A stretch of DNA of 64,000 nt from assembly GCA_003342815.1 (NCBI GenBank), contig PTEX01000020.1, positions 7,195,695 through 7,259,694 on the forward strand, given 5' to 3'. This DNA comes from Eudromia elegans. Lineage: Eukaryota; Chordata; Aves; Tinamiformes; Tinamidae. Of this stretch, positions 1-13,400 are shown piece by piece; the first letter of the stretch is position 1, and each line of letters begins with the position of its first letter. A program made the position numbers and the translations under genes. Under the pieces are notes generated by a model, which saw only the letters and a list, made by a program, of their open reading frames with translations, searched no databases and was not told the DNA's origin.

Positions 1-2928
1 TATATAGGGCTGTTGAGGATGGTAAAGAACATGGATAATTTTCTCATGTAGCTTATAAAAGCATTTCTTGGAATGTGTATTTAGTATCAGAGAAAAATTT
101 CACTCAAGAACATGGGTTTCTGTCCCCAGTCTCAGGGATCTTAACATCAGATAAAAAGTCCCAACAGAGACTGCCGCTTAATTTTTCTGATAAAGACAGG
201 TATCACGTGGATGCTTTCTACTACTGCTTTGTCTAAATTCAGAGAAATGACATTTTCTCCTCTGTGAAACTTTTGCCTAGGAAAGTTTTACTTTTTTTTT
301 TTTTTTTTTTCCACTTTAATATTTTAAATGATCAGGTCAATACCTGATTTTATGTGATGCTTCCTCCTCTCCACCTTTTTATGTGAAGGAGCAAGCTGCT
401 ATTCATCATTTCTAATGATGAATAGTAACGATGAGTATTAATACTATCCATCATTCCCAGGGGATTGTATATTCCTCTAGCAGTCAGTCATAAGAGGGCC
501 ACATTTGACATACCAGGAGTGGCTTGCAATCCCAAGACCTCTGGCATATGCAGAGAGTGGAGAAATATTGTTTCTATATACCTCATTCTCGCTATATTCT
601 CACAGACTATGCCCTTGGATCTTTGAAAGCAACAGAGGAATAAAGAGTTACATGAACAGCCACTCATCATCTCCTCAGTGAAAATATGACCAAAAGAAGC
701 TGGATTTTGTGTAGCGATGAACATTTGGAACCTTTTATTACAATCTGGATTCCAGTGTAGGGTTAATCTTTTTGTACTTTTTTTTTTTTTTTTTTTCAGT
801 GCTCTTCAGTGAACAAAAACAGAGAAACATAAATGAGTAATACTGAGTGACAACTGTCTTCACAAAGGAGATACAGAACAAGCTGACGTTATATCCCCTC
901 TTTGGGTCATCACCTTGAAATTCTCTTGTGATCTGTAAAACATCATTTATGCTGTGAACTTGCACATTACGACCTATGACATGCTTTTATTTTTAATGAC
1001 AAAAGAATTGTTGCGAAATAGAGAAAAGGCAAGCTTCAGAGTCACAGAAGACTGGAGCAAAAATGTGAATTCCAAAGGCCCAAATTAAAAAAAAAGGTTT
1101 TGGATTCCACAATTATTATTTTGAAAAATATTTTTGATCATTTTATTTTTTAAGTTGATGTGGTGTGAGACAACCAGCAGCATTTCTGGATACATGGAGC
1201 TCATATTGCCATATTCTGTCTGTATGCCAATGCCTCTCTGACGAGGCAGATCTACAGGCACAAAGCCAGGCCTCTGCTCTCTTCCTATTTTTCAGTATAA
1301 ATTTCTATATACCTTCGTTTCTGTCTCTGCACGAAAATTTGCATAAAGGTTAAACAGAATCTACTTCTAAGTCTCTGCTTTATAATAGTGCTCAGTATTC
1401 ACAAAATCTGTTTAAGGAACCCTCACATTTCCGTATTAATTGAGAATAGCCTGGGTGTGATTCATACAGCTGTCTTTTACACCATCTTTTAAATAGCACA
1501 CTATGTGGGCAGAAGTCATTGAAATGCCATCTTAAAAGAAGGAAATATTTGAAATCTATTTGAAATTTGTTCTAGCCATGTTCAGTGATCAGCTGGGCAC
1601 AGCAGATTGGGCAGTGACTGATTCACAGAGTTCCCTGTTCAAACAGTTTCTATGTTGGGGAAACTGGGAATTAGCCATTATGTTCTCTCAGCACTTTCTC
1701 AAATTTGCACTAAGGCTCCACTTGGACCTGCGTTAACAGGCCACAGAAATAATTTTTTTTTTTCCTACCTTATATCTGCCTACCTCTTCCATACATATTT
1801 CTTCCTACTGGCTCGGAGATCAGGAGGTCCTGGAGCAGTGTTAATCATTTTTAAAAGAGATAAGTGTTTTTCGGCTGTAGCCCCATCCCAGAAAAAAAAC
1901 ATATATGGCTGTTGCTTGGAAAAGCAGAGGTCTAAGCAAGCAGAAAAAAATCTACTTCAAGAAGTGCTGAGAGTCACTGTACCTTAACAGTAGCTCTTTT
2001 CCAAAGCTTTTATCATTTTTGTTAGCACTGCCCAGGTTGTCGGGAGTGAACAAGTGATAGGCAGGAGGGCACCGAGGCTCTGTCTGTGTGTTGTTTCTTC
2101 ATCTCTTCAGAGAAGTCATCTCACTCAAAACAACTGCTGTTGAGTGGGACCCTCACTCAGAAAAAGATCCTCACCTCCCTAGACCTATTTTCTACTTAGC
2201 CTCCAATAGAGTGGAAAAGACAAGTTCTAGATGTCTATATAACTCATCACGTAATCTTAGGGTAGCCTTAACGTTAAATATGTCTATTGTGGTCTAGGTG
2301 ACTCACTATAAAAATTCAAGTTTAACTTGACCATAACAATGTATCAGGATGAAAATGAAGGCTTTTGCAGGCTTTTTTTGTAACAATAATTAATCAGTAA
2401 CAAAATCCAATCAGTCTAATATAGTGTCACAACTGTTTGATAGAAAAGATGAGAGATACCATAAATCCTTTTGTTTTTAAAGGAGGGAGAAGACTTCACT
2501 GAAGATTGAGAGCAGAGTTAGCCTTGCATGTAACACCTTGAATACCTATGAAACAGTTGCATGTTTGAAAAAAATCAATTTATAGATACACCAATAGGTC
2601 AACTAAATGTTGAACTGAACATTGATGAATCTGCAACACTAACCACTTTAGTTTTTTATTATATTGGTTCACTTCTTTTACAACACCATGATGCTCTGAG
2701 CTGTTACTACAGAAACAGCTATACAGAAATGTTTTTGGATTCTTGTTTTCCCTCTATTGCTTTTTGCAAGCCTCATGGTACTACTGTAACCAGCTGATAG
2801 GAAATCCTTGTGCCCCTAATTTGCCTGATTTCATCCCAAAGATTCCAGGTAGTTCAATCTTTGCAAGTCCTCACTACATAGGCCTCCTAGTATCTTTGGC
2901 TCAAATTTGTTTCCACTATTAAGATTTT
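1..2928. other. Unique AT-rich non-coding sequence
   Basis: No gene, RNA gene or recognisable transposon is visible. The stretch holds two 19-base T runs (292-310 and 778-796) and scattered short open frames of at most 111 codons. Frames of that length are expected by chance at this base composition. None shows a domain motif, and none has a convincing chain of frames that would suggest spliced exons. Confidence 0.6.
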
Positions 2929-3150
2929 CACAGAACTACAGAACCACAGAATAGATTGAAAGTGACCTCAGTGATTGAAAGATACGATTTAGTTCAACCT
3001 CCCTGCAGCGACACCTAGAGCACATAGCTTAGGGTGGCATCCAGGTGGATTTGGAAGATCTCCAAAGAAGGAGACTCCACAACCTCTCTGGGCACCCTGT
3101 GCCAGCGCTGAAGTACAAATTTTGTATGCTCAAGGAAAAAGCCTTGCTAG
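2929..3150 (-). mobile_element. Old CR1 LINE 3' fragment
   Basis: The + strand starts with degenerate 8-mers (CACAGAAC, CACAGAAT) in place of CATAGAAT. It then runs through the CR1 3' landmarks: a 'gttcaacctccctgc' block, 'ggatttggaagatctccaaagaaggagactccacaacctctctgggcaccctgt' in outline, and a decayed continuation. Compared with the young copy at 27.1 kb it carries many substitutions and small indels, so it is much older. The element reads on the minus strand. The upper boundary is blurred because similarity fades after about 3110. Confidence 0.8.
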
Positions 3151-3349
3151 TCAAACGTGGTGGAGAGATAAAAAGTAAAGTTCTTCCATTTTTCTGTGCT
3201 TCCATTCCAGCCCCATAACAGTCCGATAATCAGCAAACATCAGTCAGACTAATCAATAACAGTACTCAACTTGAATCCCTTTCTGCAGAAGTCTCTTTTT
3301 CTAAGACTTGTCTGGTATTTCTTTTCTACCAGAACTCAAATTTGCAGTG

Positions 3350-3453
3350 GAGGCACTTAGGGACATGGTTTAGCTGGCATGATGGTGATGGATTTACAGC
3401 TGGACTTGCTGATCATGAGGGTCTTTTCCAGTCATAATTATTCTATGATTCTG
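3350..3453 (+). mobile_element. Old CR1 LINE 3' tail, + strand
   Basis: The sequence has the usual order of a CR1 3' untranslated tail in the sense orientation: 'ggacatggtttag', 'ggcatgatggtgatgg', 'tggacttgctgatcatgagggtcttttcca', then an ATTCTATGATTCT terminus. Only about 100 bp remain, so there is no coding part. It lies about 200 bp from the oppositely oriented CR1 scrap at 2929-3150. The two represent separate insertions, because each has its own 3' end. Recognition rests on remembered CR1 tail features, not on a database search. Confidence 0.75.
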
Positions 3454-4870
3454 CTCATGGACCACCACTCACTGTACGTGATTTTTTTGTGATTTCTCTG
3501 TTATTAGATTTCAAAAAATCCAGAAACTTCCAAGCCTTCTTAACAGACAAAACATTCCTTTCTATGCACATACTGAGTGTATCTAAAGGACATTGCAGTT
3601 CAGCTTTTCTCACTCCTGTGGGAATTCACTGAAAAAATAAAGTTGCACTTCTGTTATCCTATTAGACATATAGTTGTCTTTCATAAAAAGACAGGAGCCA
3701 AGACCATGAGGAAGCTTCAGACTGATGAATGAAACGAGTAAAAGCATGCTGTCATTCTTCTGGCTGAGAGATAATACTTGTCTAGAATTAAAGTGATGCT
3801 ATCGGAGAAATGTATCTTTGTCAGATAAATAAAGAACAAGTCTCCTCTCAATTTTCTCTATTCATCTTATGGATAAAAGAGTCTGTCATTATGAGGTACA
3901 GACTCAAGTAGAAGGTAATAGAATGGCTAGAGTCTGGACAGTATCCACTTGCTGCATATTCTTTTGTGAATTTCCTTATCCAAGCTAATAGGTTTTGGAG
4001 TTGGCAAGAATAAGAAAAACTGACAGAAAGTATTGTTTTAGAGTAATGTGAATACATGCGTTAACTCAGTGCCCTTATCAAAAAATTTATAAATCTCTAA
4101 AGCAAATATCTTCATGCAGGAATTCTGTAATAAAATTGTAATAAAACAAAATTGCAGATTTCTTCTTTAACAAAGTAATTCTGTAGATATTTCTGAATAT
4201 TTGGCTCATCATACACTGAATCATATGATATAGAAATATCATACAATCCTATTTTTTAAAGAAGAGTGAAGTTTTAATCTGGATTTAGCCCCTGTCTATA
4301 TATACCAGTCAAAATTTGTAATGTATGTAACAGCACTAATGCTGTCATTTGGCTTAGTGTTCTGGATTCTCTCTAGCACAGTCTCCTGATAATTAAGTTA
4401 TTGAGAACCTGCTGACTTTATTGTAAGACTCTGGGTCAAAAGAATATGAATAGACCTCAATTTAGGGATAGGATCAAGATACCTGCAATATTAGTATTTG
4501 TTGTATTACCTGAATAGTTACCAGACTGTTCATAATATTCATAGTTTTAACCATTAATTTAGATTCATTACAGCCACTCTAATCAATAATTTTGAAAAGT
4601 AAGCTTAGAAAAGCCTTTTGTTGCCCCAACAAAAGTATTCTCCTTTCTTGGATTTTGGGTAAGAGCTTTCTAAATCTAATACTCCTGTAGGCTAATTTTC
4701 ACTAGTTCAATGAAATCGAGCAAACAAAAAAAACCCAACAAAAATACTTATTGTGCACCAGTGCAAGGCACCAATAAAAGACCAGAGTAAGAAAGGCACT
4801 GACATCCTATAAAGTATTGATTAAGATACCATTTATTAGAGCTGACACAGAAAGGAAAAAGAGAACAGAT
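3454..4870. other. Unique AT-rich non-coding sequence
   Basis: No gene or repeat family is recognised between the old CR1 tail and the young CR1 copy. Short open frames are present but look like chance. Confidence 0.5.
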
Positions 4871-5823
4871 CATAGAATCATAGAATCATAGAATGGCTAG
4901 GGTTGGAAGGGACCTGTAGAGGTCATCTAGTCCAACCCCCCTGCACACGCAGGGTCCCCTAGAGCATGGGGCACAGGGTGATGTCCAGGCGGGTTTTGAA
5001 GATCTCCAGAGAAGGAGACTCCACCACCTCTCTGGGCAGCCTGTTCCAGTGCTCTGTCACCCTCACCGTTAAGAAATTCTTCCTCAAGTTCCTGTGGAAC
5101 TTTTGGTGCCTCAATTTTTGGCCATTTCCCCTAGTTCTATCACTAGCCACCACTGAGAAGAGGCCAGCCCCCTCCTCCTCACTCCCTTTCTTGAGATATT
5201 TATATACATTGATCAGATCCCCTCTCAGTCTTCTCTTCTCCAGGCTGAAGAGGCCCAGCTCTCTCAGCCTTTCCTCATAGGGCAGATGTTCCAGGCCCCT
5301 AATCATCTTCGTGGCCCTGCGCTGGACTCTCTCCAGCAGCTCCACATCCCTCCTACATACTGGAAAGCCCAGAACTGCACACAGTACTCGAGGTGCGGCC
5401 TCACCAGGGCTGAGTAGAGGGGCAGAATCACCTCCCTCGACCTGCTGGAGATGCTCTGCTTAATGCACCCCAAGATCCCATTGGCCTTCTTGGCCACGAG
5501 GGCACACTGCTGCCTCATGGTCAACTTGTCGTCCACCATGACGCCCAGGTCCCTCTCTGCGGGGCTGCTCTCCAGGAGGTCGGTCCCCAGCCTGTAGGCA
5601 TGTCTAGGGTTATTCCTCCCCAGGTGCAGGACCCTACACTTGCCCTTGTTGAACTTCATGAGGTTACTCGCCGCCCAGCTGTCCAGTCTGTCCAGGTCCC
5701 TCTGGATGGCAGCACAGCCCTCAGGGCTGTCAGCTATTCCTCCCAGCTTAGTATCATCAGCAAACTTGCTGAGGGAGCACTCCATCCCTTCATCTAGGTC
5801 GTTAATGAATAAATTGAACAGGA
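4871..5823 (-). mobile_element. Young 5'-truncated CR1 LINE (copy 1)
   Basis: On the + strand the element begins with three CATAGAAT units, the CR1 3' terminus, followed by the 3' untranslated region and the C-terminal half of ORF2 read on the minus strand. It aligns base for base with the copy at 27097-28943, except for one more 8-mer there, about 13 point differences and one scrambled spot near 5350-5366. The match stops abruptly after 'ttgaacagga' at about 5823. That is a 5' truncation typical of target-primed LINE insertion. No target duplication is obvious, as expected for CR1. Confidence 0.95.
4959..5785 (-). pseudogene. CR1 ORF2 C-terminal reverse transcriptase fragment, frameshifted
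   Basis: CR1 ORF2 encodes an endonuclease/reverse transcriptase that copies the element's own RNA at a nicked target. Here only the part from just before the catalytic FADD box ([11 protein letters not shown], near 5740-5785) to the normal C-terminus remains. It falls in two frames: 5785 down to about 5345 (ending after ...YCVQFWA) and 5345 down to 4959 ([20 protein letters not shown]...). The break coincides with a net 2-bp insertion plus several substitutions around 5350-5366, relative to the sister copy at 27.6 kb. The endonuclease, fingers and motif A regions are missing through 5' truncation. It cannot encode an active enzyme. The flanking young CR1 features leave little doubt about its identity. 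Confidence 0.93.
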
Positions 5824-8800
5824 AACAGATAACTTATATACCTGCTGTTATTGGTAATCCCAGAGTGTCAGCCTCAGATGGACCTCTAATCTGGGATTGC
5901 ACTGGGTTTGCAGTTCAGATCCCATCCAGGAGAGATTTGGCAGCATTTTTCTCTTTAGAACTCTTACAGGACTTTCTTAGAAGAAACTAATTCACCATTT
6001 CTATTGTCAAACCAAAGGATGTTTACACGAGAACTTACTGCTTCACCTTAAGATAAAGAAAAGTTCATGCAGGATGGTTCAAAATAGTAGCTGCCTCTCT
6101 TTCCTCTGTTACAATTACCCATCTAATTTTATCCTCTGGCCCAGAGATATGCACAGCACAGCACAGGCTTGTATCTATTTAGGTTAAATGCCATATGGAT
6201 TATCAATACCTCAAAGTACAAGAGTTTTCAAGTTAGGATCACTACAGTGCTGATGAGTTCTACCAAATAAACTCTACTGAGACCATTTTAGTGGGGATCA
6301 TGCTGCCAAGCTAGACTTACAATCAGTTCCTTTTATACAACTTTCATATAAAAAGAGCCTGATTTGTAATATAGAGTCATAAAGACTCTACATCTGAATT
6401 CAGGGCTGAATTTGGGGCCATAATTGTTTCACTAGAATAGTTAAACCTGTACGTATTGTACAGAATACATTTTTCTTCCTTTATATAATTTTAAAGTTCA
6501 CTAATGAAAAATAAAATGTTCTTCAGCTGAGTTTGATTGATCTGCTGGGAAGAAAGTTTGGCCAATAAGGAAATTTGCTGCCAAAAACAAACAAACATAA
6601 AAGATGATTGCAAAAAAGTGGAAAATAACTTTTAATTTTCTTCAGAAGACTTCCTGAGAACAAGTGGTTTTAGCCTTTCTACATAGCATATCTTTAACTA
6701 CCTCTTATTTTTTCGGGCAAAAACACCCAACAGATGGAAGAGAACACTTTATCAGTGATAACATAGAGTCTTTCTGCATGATAGAAGAAGGCATGATCAT
6801 TTTTCCTTAATATTTTTTACTATTATCTGATTTTTCACTTCAGTTTTAGTACTTTGCTGTGATTTAGTACTTTGCCTTAATAATATCTATCTTCATAGCC
6901 ACCTGCTGAGATGCTCTTATACCTTCTTAAAAAAAAAAAATGATCTTTTACACTCTTCTACAAAATGAATAGGTTGACATTGCTGCTTGCCTTTCTGTGC
7001 CAAGCTAAGGTCTCTGACCATATTTTCTCTTTTGCCATTAGCTTAAAAGCACTAAGCACTGTCTTGAGATGAATTAATGAAGATGCTCAGAGAATCATTA
7101 GAATCTGTCTTAATTTCAGACCTCATTCCTTGCTAGGTCCAGGGATGATTTTCTTGAGACATCCTAGGAATATACCAGGAGTACAACAAGTATTACACAT
7201 TTCTATTGATGTATATACAGAAATGTATCTGATGGAATTTAAGATGGTATCAATTTTCACAAGCAGAGTATCAAAGCATTTTTGAAAGTTGCAACTGCTT
7301 CTAGTAGCAATTAACTTCTTTTAGAGTTGATAGGTAGCAGCCCAGTTAAAATTGTTGTAAAAGTCATGTACCCTTTGAAATTCAAAGTTTCAAAATGTGA
7401 TTTTGCTGTATTTCTGATTGCATTTTTTTTCCAGTAAACTGCAAGATGATACTCATTTGTCCACCCTGAGTAGAACAATCAAAGTGATTTTATTTCAGAT
7501 AATCTTCAGTTAATATAGCTGTGATCACTGCCTGACAGTGTTTGTATGTTTCTTGTTTGTTTGTGTGTTTATTTTGTTTTGTGTTTGTAGCAAATGTTTC
7601 TAAGTGAGTTGCATTACTTCCGACTTTACATATTGAAGAAGCCATCACATAGAATTTTATTTATATAATGCAAACCTGATGAGAGCCTTGGCAGGATCAT
7701 GGTAGGAGGAATGTATGCATTTACCCGGAATCAAGTAGATCAATTGGTCTACCACTCAAGGTAATTTCTGACAATAACATTTTTTTTCAGATGTCAGTAG
7801 TTTCTACTTTCTACAAGATGCTGTGCAGATAGCAGTGGCTCACTTGGTGGCCTTTGTCTTTAGAATAAAATCCATGAATATCGATCCGGATATGCTGGCA
7901 TTTGACTTGATTTATTTTGAATAAGTGAATCAAACTATGTCATTAAATGTCATTAAAACATTGAGGGAGCCCATGCCTGTATTTACAACTGGCCTTCCGT
8001 CAAATGTAATTTTTCCACATGAAAGAGGTAGCTTAACTCCTTTTCTTTAACTCTCAAGCTTGTTTTCTCAAACAGGTTCAAACGGGTCCTTTCATGAAAA
8101 TATTGTCAGTGAGACAGCTGGAACGTTCCAGATTTATTTCCCACAGCCTATTATGAGAGTCCAAGATCCATTAGGTTTTCAGATGGTCTATGTTTAACTA
8201 ACACTGGGGAAAAAAAATGCTTGACTCTTCAGAAAACTCAGAAGTTAGGTCAGCTACCTCTTTCTTTTTAAAAAAGTAAAAGATAAGCTTTTTTAGGTAT
8301 TTTGCTTCTTATCTCAGAATTTTTCAAACTTTTCTTTAAATGGGGCTTCACATAGTTACTCAGAAATCTCCCTTAAAGGGCAAAACAAAAACATTTCCTG
8401 TAAGCTAGACAAAGAGTTTCACAGACAAAAATCTGTTTTGGTTTTTTCTTTTTCTTTTTGAGATGGTTTAGGGTTAAAAAAAGGAATTCATCTTGCCCTC
8501 TGTTTCTGCTGTTTGTGCTCTTCTGTTTCTCCATTGCATCACCTTCTATGAGATTGATCATTCCCACCAGAGAAGAAAGTGTGTAATCCTCTATTTTTCT
8601 TCTCTTGAGAAGACTGAAACAGCTCAGGCCCCTCGGCCTCTGGGCCTCATGTTACTATACATATATATCTACCATATATCCCTACTTTTCTTGTAACCTC
8701 AAGCAATCCGTTCTCCAGGATTCTTTGAAATGACTGATAAACCACTTTATTGATTACATAATCAATACACATGGATATTTCGTGACTTCTGTCTAATCAT

Positions 8801-10449
8801 TTCACCACCTTTTTCTATTCAGTATGGTGGCTGATGCACACATGCTTAATAATTCATACCAACTAAATGCTGATAGTGCTTCAATATAACAGTGTTTATA
8901 GGCAGAGTGAAAAAATGAACCTGCATAGGTGTTTATGACATGCAATATTAAGAAGATTGATTAAGCTCTGAATTTCCTTGGCCACTGTTCCTCTTCTTTT
9001 TCTCTGTTTTACAGCCTTAGCCTCAGAACATACTAGATATTTTCCATGTTGGAACTGATTCACCTTTTGAGCTCTTAGTTCAGAGTAGGATGGCCCAATC
9101 TTCCAGACTTTTTTTTTTTTTTAATCTCCTATATAAGTTTTAATCATAGAGCAATGGATTCTAATTTTCTTCTGGGCTTCTTGTCTCACTTAGCAGAGCT
9201 TTTAAGCTATGCATTTTGGATATGTTTGGTAATTTATATCTTATTTGCAAGTTCTTCCTCCACTGATAACTAAAGAGACTTTTAGCACACTGACCAGGAT
9301 TAAGCCAAGAAATTACCATTTGTTAATACGTTAAAAATGGCATTTAGAAATATAGCTCAAAACATATGTTGGTAATTATTCCAAACTGAAATTCATAAAC
9401 CACTGGACTTTCATTGTAACTCTTTATTATATTTGCAACTTCAGGGCACAGACTGTTCTTTCCTTGAAGTGACATAGGTGAATTACTTTAAACTGTGCTC
9501 ATTTCAAGTCTCCCAACTTGAACAGTTCTGAGAGCCCTTAAAGAGAATGACTTCTAAAGTTAATAGGGGCTCCACAGGCTGAAATGTAGCTCACATCTGT
9601 TTTGATACAAGTGAAAGGATTATGGACTCAGCAAGCTTTTCCTTCGCATTCACCAACTTGACTCTCCCCAGCCGCAAGCTTCTGTCTGACCTCTGATGAT
9701 GATCCTTGCTGGGATGAGACAGGCATTGCCTTCTCTGTACTAGCATCTGCACAATGACTCTCATAATCATAACGTGGAAGAAAGAATATTACTCACATTT
9801 GTTTTCAATATCTTCTTTGTTTTTATTATTATTTTCATTATACAAGCATTAGTTTCCCACTATCACTCCTCAAAGAAAACATGGTATATTTCCTCCAAGA
9901 AATAGTCCAATCTTTACCCTTTTTTCTAATTTCAGGAAAGTTCACTGTCTCACACAGAGCTTCAGCTCTTATAAAGGTGTCACCCCTCAAACAGTCTCTA
10001 AAAGGTGGATCTTGTCTGTATGCAACCCAGAACTTAACAGAAAAGGTCGCAAGCTACGACGGAAGAGCAAAAGGATTTTATGACTTGCCAGGAAGTCCTG
10101 AAGAGAAGATAAGAGGCATGAACAGATCTTCCAGCAGACATGAACAGATCTTCTTTGGAACTAACTGACTCAATGTCTTTGTGATTTGCAGTATTCATAT
10201 CTGCTTAGTGCAGCCTTATACTCTGTCAACTCTCTCTGTGCTTATTAATGTCACATTTTCAATGTGTCCTCTAATCTCAAAATACAAGACATTACATGCA
10301 TCCAGATCATTCTATGCACACAGTCAAGTCTGATCATCTGCAAAACCCTCACTGACTAGCATATATATTACTGCAAATCATAAAGCCTTTTCTTCTTTCC
10401 AGCCCCGCACAATGCCGGTCATGTTAGCACATGAAACATAAGGGTCAAC
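5824..10449. other. Unique non-coding sequence
   Basis: No gene is recognised. Small items are a 14-base T run at 9109-9122 and a perfect tandem doublet of ATGTCATTAA at 7937-7956. A 22-bp-period direct duplication at about 10116-10155 repeats CATGAACAGATCTTC. The 7.64-8.18 kb part looks less AT-skewed and more textured than its surroundings (see findings). Confidence 0.5.
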
Positions 10450-10474
10450 AATCAAGATATGGGATATCTTGATT
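10450..10474. repeat. Perfect 11-bp inverted repeat, 3-base loop
   Basis: AATCAAGATAT (10450-10460) and ATATCTTGATT (10464-10474) are exact reverse complements around a GGG loop. The structure could form a hairpin or bind a dimeric factor. No gene context suggests a role. Confidence 0.85.
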
Positions 10475-13400
10475 CAGATGGGATATTTAACACAATGCAG
10501 CAGCATAGAAGTCCTCTAGACTCTGATCCTTCTAAGAGGGATAACTCTGGAATACAATTTAGTGATGAAGTTGCACTGGGTATTTGTTTTGGTAGGGACA
10601 AAAGAAGGGCCAGACAGAATTTGCTCACCCCTGCTGCTGTGTTCAAGACCTTCAATTTTGCTGTTAAGCCACCTGTGTGACTTTCACGGTAAATTGCTTA
10701 GCTATGTGATTTCTCACAGTGTCCTCTGCGTCAAGTCTTTCAGAAAAGCTTTCCTGATCAGTTTTTTTTCTTGTCATTTGTGTAGCTTGCAGCAACACAT
10801 TCCCTGTGAGAGAGCAGTAAAGAGTGGCTAGTTCTTCTGAATGGAATCCTGACTGCTTAGAAATGAGCTCTCGAGCAAGATTTTCCTTCACTGAGCCTCT
10901 TCAGGCACCTATTACCCTCCTGGTATATAAGTTCATGGGCAGGTATTAAATCTGGCTCGAGATTTTCAAATGAAAAATATGACTTCACTTTTAGATTGCC
11001 TTTCAAAGATGAGGAAGAAATGCAAAACTGTGGGTTTTCCTGTGAAGTAGAAAATCCACAGCTCATCAGCTCTGATTGTTGGACTGTCTCTCCCAATATC
11101 TCTAGAAGATCTGTACATGAGAAGATGATGTATGTCATATGTATTATTTCATTTTCGCACACAAAGGGAATAAAAACTCTTCCTTCTCAGTATTTTTTGA
11201 GCACTGGACTTACTTGGAACTATGAGTCTTTGAAGAAAAAATACACATTTTCTGTTTATTGAAGTTCATTTGCTGATAATATTTAAGCAAAGTATTTTGG
11301 GAAAATAAGCACTTTCACTGCAATATTATTTATGATGTAAAAGGAATTATATTATACTTATTTCCAAGTTAAAAAAATAATTTTACAACATCATCTCTTA
11401 AAGTGATTCCCTTCTGAATCCCAGTGGTTTTCTGTGTACATAAGTCAGAATTTACTTTCCACTGACAATCAATTTAAGAGAATGTATATTTTGAGTTTCT
11501 TCACATTATGGCAGCAAGAGAAGGAAGAAGGAAAAAGGAAGACATATCTACACTTCTCTATAAAGTTAAGCATGCCCAGAAACACCATTTGGCACCAATG
11601 TCACTGCCATGGGACAGCTACTTCTATACTATTTAACTCCCTATTTCCCAAAATAAGGCATCCATGTCCAACTCCCAAATTAACTGGCATGGATCCTGGC
11701 ACAAAACATATCCCACAGGCTTTTGTGCCTCTTCAACTGTAGCGCAACATGCTGCCTCTGTTCCCCTGGTATCTGTTCTCATCACAGCTACTCTCCTTAA
11801 GGGACATCCCAACCCTTCGGAAAATTATTCATCTGCAGGCATCAAATATGGGGAAAAATCCGGCTTTGATCATCTTCTGAATGTTTACCCTATTTTTTTA
11901 AAGACTTGGACTGTGTAATTGAGCTGTTTGAGATAGTTGAAGGAAATATAGGAAATAAAAAAGGAAAAAAAAGACAGAATTACAGCCTTGCAATCTTCCA
12001 ACCCTTCCTAGAAAGATTTAGAAATGAAGCTAATATTATTCCTTAAAGAGTTTTGCTCTTTCTCTCCTGTTTTCCAAAATATAATTTAGTCCTTAATACA
12101 CAGTCAGACTGAGACAGTGATCTCCCTGCCTTTAGATGCATGCGTATGCCACCCTTTTGATTGTAAGGATTGATACTATAGTAAGTATCTGAAGGTGGTC
12201 AGTCCTGCACACGGACTGTCTTTATAGGGAAATAAGAGCCGAGCTAAAATCTGAATTGACAAAGCTAAAAAGACTTCAGATCACACTGTCATTCAGGTGT
12301 CATTACACTTCTCATCTTTATATAGTGCGCAAGAGGTTATATCTTAGAGCTGTCAGCAGGGCTAAGAATCACAGCCAACATAGGCAAAATTTTAAATTCC
12401 TGACAGGATTGGATGTTCCTGAAGCCAAATGATTAATGAAGCACTGAGAAGATTTAGTAATGGAGTCTTTGGTAAAGAAGAGATGAAAGTTTGGATCAGG
12501 GCAAAGGTACAAAAGTAAAACGAAAGAAGCATTTAAGAAAAAAATTGCACTTTATATGACAATGAGGGACTCAGCTTAACTTTACACTAACAAAATGTGC
12601 ATTTATAACTTGCTTTTCTATTTTTCATCCCTGTGAATTATTCTTTCTCTTTGACCTTCTGTTCTCTTCCAGCAACATATAAATAAATACTGAGAGTAAA
12701 AGCTAATCCTCAGAGAGGTAAAAGTATGCAAGTGAACAAGCCAATACTACAAGAATATTGGCTGAGGCAGAAACATCAATATCATTTTAACATCACTGGT
12801 ACATTTTATCATCCAACACAGAAGCAAAGCATATAATTTGACTAGATCAGGTACTTAAGAAAGGGGGTACTTTAAAGGGAAAGACATCAGTTTTGCACCA
12901 GGGGCAACAGGCATCTGAGGTAAGTGTGAAAAGTCAAACTATTGCATGTACAGCATTTTCTCCCATGATATTAACCTGCTCAGGTTGCTGGACAAGAAAG
13001 AGCTGAGCTCTCTGGACAGTATCCATGGAGAGTAAAGAACGTAAGAAAGGCTGATGGGCCAGAGTAAAATGGAAAATTGTAGGGAGAAATCTGGACAGAT
13101 GTTTTAATATTTGCTTCAGGAACCTAAACAAGCTGCAGTGCTTTGGCAGATAATTGCAACCTAGCAGCAGCAAATGAGATGCAAGATAAGTACAGGAATT
13201 TGTTGATATATCATTGCTTAGATGCATAAAAATCCAAATATTTCCAATCTTATCGGTCTGCAGCTGAAAACCAGGATAGAGCTCAAGGGCCAATTATGCT
13301 AAAAATCAAGAATGTCTATTTGGAATTTGATTTAGAATCTATACTCTGTATTTTATTGCCAGAGAATATTTTACTCTTCAGAGGCTGTCCCTACAAATTC

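Noticed and set aside
12934..13293. 119-codon minus-strand frame
   Set aside because: No motif is visible and the length is within chance expectation. There is no support from context.
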